Below are positions 9,022-10,246 of a stretch of DNA of 10,246 nt, one piece after another; within the stretch, counting starts at the first letter, position 1, and each line of letters begins with the position of its first letter. The notes below the pieces were generated by a model. The model was not told the DNA's origin. It did not search any database and worked only from the letters and a program-made list of their open reading frames with translations. Both the position numbers and the translations under genes were made by a program. The DNA comes from Alphaproteobacteria bacterium (GTDB taxonomy: Bacteria > Pseudomonadota > Alphaproteobacteria > Rhodobacterales > Rhodobacteraceae). Location of the stretch: positions 1-10,246 of the forward strand of contig JAJRUE010000333.1 of the NCBI GenBank assembly GCA_024277955.1, in the 5' to 3' direction.

Positions 9022-9037
9022 TTAATCGGCGGTTAAC
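9022..9037 (+). promoter_or_regulatory. CtrA-type binding site upstream of the CckA-like gene
   Basis: TTAA (9022-9025), exactly seven bases, then TTAAC (9033-9037): a perfect match to the CtrA full-site consensus TTAA-N7-TTAAC. It lies in an intergenic region of only 95 bp and ends 48 nt before the GTG start of the kinase that, in alphaproteobacteria, sits at the top of the CckA-ChpT-CtrA phosphorelay. No clear -10 hexamer could be placed downstream, so activation and repression cannot be told apart. Confidence 0.7.
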
Positions 9038-9085
9038 CGTTTCGGGCGGAAAAAGACCGGACAGGATTCTGTATCGGAGGTTTTG

Positions 9086-10246
9086 GTGTCGCACCCGGCG
9101 CTTACTCGTCATCCCCTCACGGAGTTGTCCGTGCAACTGGCGCCGCGCGCCGGGCTGATGCTTGCCCTGTCGCTGAGCGTGCTGGGGATTTCGTTCTATG
9201 TGCCCAATGTGACGGTTGGCCTGGTGGCCTTGCTGACGGGGTCCGTGCTGCTGGCGGCGACGGCGCTGGTGAAACACATGGCGCGGCGCGACGCGCGGGC
9301 GCAAAAGGATTTTCGCAGGACTATCGCCGGGTTCGTGGAACTGGACGCCTCGCCCAGTTTCACCACCGACCGCGACGGGCGGATCATCTACCGCAACGCA
9401 GCCGCCCAGGAACGCTTTGACGGGGCCAGCGAAGAAACGCTGGTCTCGGCGCTTGGCAACATTTTCGCCTCTCCCGCGGCGACGCTCTACCGGCTGCAAA
9501 AACGCGCCGCCACCAAGGGGTTCGCGCGCGAAGACGTGGTGATGCGGCGCGGGCATCTGCGGCTGTCGGTGCACAAGATCGGCGACAACGGTTTCTTGTG
9601 GCGACTGGAAGACATCCTGGAACGCGGCCACCAGGGGCGCAGTGCCGACGGCATCAGCCTGCCGATGATGACGGTGTCCAAGACCGGCACCGTCTTGTTC
9701 ATGAATGACGCGCTCAGGCGGTTGATCGGCGGACGCCAGGCGCGCCTGGACCGGGTGTTCAACGACCTGCCGCTGCGCAGCGGGCAGGTGCATGAAATCG
9801 CCGGCGCCGAGGGGCCGGTTTCGGCCCGCGTGGCCATCATCCAGAGCGCTGCTGGCCGGCAGGAAATTTTCCTGCTGCCCGCGCATGAAGGCGCCCCGTC
9901 CGGCCCCGGCCTGTGGGAACCGTTCGAAGCGCTGCCGGTGCCGATTCTCAAGGTAGCGACGAGCGGTGAAATCCGGATCTGCAACCGGCTGGCCCGCGAT
10001 CTTCTGGGGGTCGAGTCTGCGATCGGCGCCTACCTGGGCGATCTGGTCGAGGGGCTGGGGCGGTCGGTCTCGGACTGGCTGGCGGAAGCGGCCGGAAAAC
10101 CGGGCGAGATGTGTTCGGAATTCGTCCGCGCCAAGGGCCAGACCAAGGATGTGTTCCTGCAGATCTCGCTGACCCCGGTGCAGGAAAACGGCGAAACCGC
10201 GCTGGTGGTGGTTCTGAACGACGCGACCAAGCTGAAAACCCTGGAA
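9086..10246 (+). CDS. cckA: CckA-type hybrid histidine kinase, N-terminal part (cut by window end)
   Basis: The first 387 codons are in the window and no stop is reached. Two membrane helices at about 23-40 and 44-63 form a hairpin with almost no periplasmic loop. Three PAS-like regions follow at about 80-175, 190-265 and 277-383; the last ends in the NDATKLKTLE linker that normally leads straight into the DHp domain with the phospho-accepting histidine. The kinase and receiver domains are therefore expected just beyond the window. CckA is the membrane kinase/phosphatase that phosphorylates CtrA and CpdR through ChpT; in Rhodobacterales it affects motility and gene transfer agent release. The GTG at 9086 is chosen because CGGAGG (9075-9080) lies five bases upstream. 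Identity rests on domain layout, the linker and the CtrA box; another PAS hybrid kinase is possible. Confidence 0.78.
   Translation, partial: MSHPALTRHPLTELSVQLAPRAGLMLALSLSVLGISFYVPNVTVGLVALLTGSVLLAATALVKHMARRDARAQKDFRRTIAGFVELDASPSFTTDRDGRIIYRNAAAQERFDGASEETLVSALGNIFASPAATLYRLQKRAATKGFAREDVVMRRGHLRLSVHKIGDNGFLWRLEDILERGHQGRSADGISLPMMTVSKTGTVLFMNDALRRLIGGRQARLDRVFNDLPLRSGQVHEIAGAEGPVSARVAIIQSAAGRQEIFLLPAHEGAPSGPGLWEPFEALPVPILKVATSGEIRICNRLARDLLGVESAIGAYLGDLVEGLGRSVSDWLAEAAGKPGEMCSEFVRAKGQTKDVFLQISLTPVQENGETALVVVLNDATKLKTLE

Overview
The window is high-GC, every gene lies on the + strand, and the gene content points to an alphaproteobacterium, most likely of the Rhodobacterales/Roseobacter group. 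Pointers to this are an AglF-AglG-AglA-AglK alpha-glucoside module of the rhizobial/Rhodobacter type, a CckA-like cell-cycle sensor kinase with a perfect CtrA-type box (TTAA-N7-TTAAC) in front of it, and third-codon-position GC bias. The genus cannot be named from the sequence alone.

Region 1 (1-5059) is the distal part of an alpha-glucoside uptake and hydrolysis operon. It holds two inner-membrane permeases (aglF, aglG), a cytoplasmic GH13 alpha-glucosidase (aglA) and the transport ATPase (aglK), with gaps of only 9-11 nt between genes. A GC-rich hairpin with a T-run closes it at 5039-5059. The binding protein gene (aglE) and the regulator (aglR) would be expected upstream, outside the window. 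AglF and AglG form the channel, AglK powers it, and AglA splits the imported disaccharide. The striking defect is that aglK has an in-frame TAA at codon 305, and the frame then stays open and family-like for 57 more codons to a TAG just before the terminator. This looks like a recent nonsense mutation or a base-call error. A second anomaly is a ~55-bp AT-rich patch with atypical codons inside aglG.

Region 2 (5060-6302) holds one ten-helix membrane protein of the TDT (TehA/SLAC1-like) family behind a weak possible promoter and a leader hairpin. A 161-nt intergenic region follows, with direct repeats and two hairpins.

Region 3 (6303-8990) holds guaB (IMP dehydrogenase, guanine nucleotide synthesis) and an RsmB/NOP-family RNA cytosine-C5 methyltransferase 45 nt behind it, probably co-transcribed.

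Region 4 (8991-10246) holds a 95-nt intergenic region with a weak hairpin and the CtrA box, then the 5' 387 codons of a CckA-type hybrid histidine kinase that runs off the window end. The CckA-ChpT-CtrA phosphorelay controls the cell cycle, motility or gene transfer agents in this group, so the box suggests feedback of CtrA on its own upstream kinase.

I saw no tRNA, rRNA, CRISPR array, insertion sequence or prophage gene, and no clear sign of an undescribed multi-gene system.
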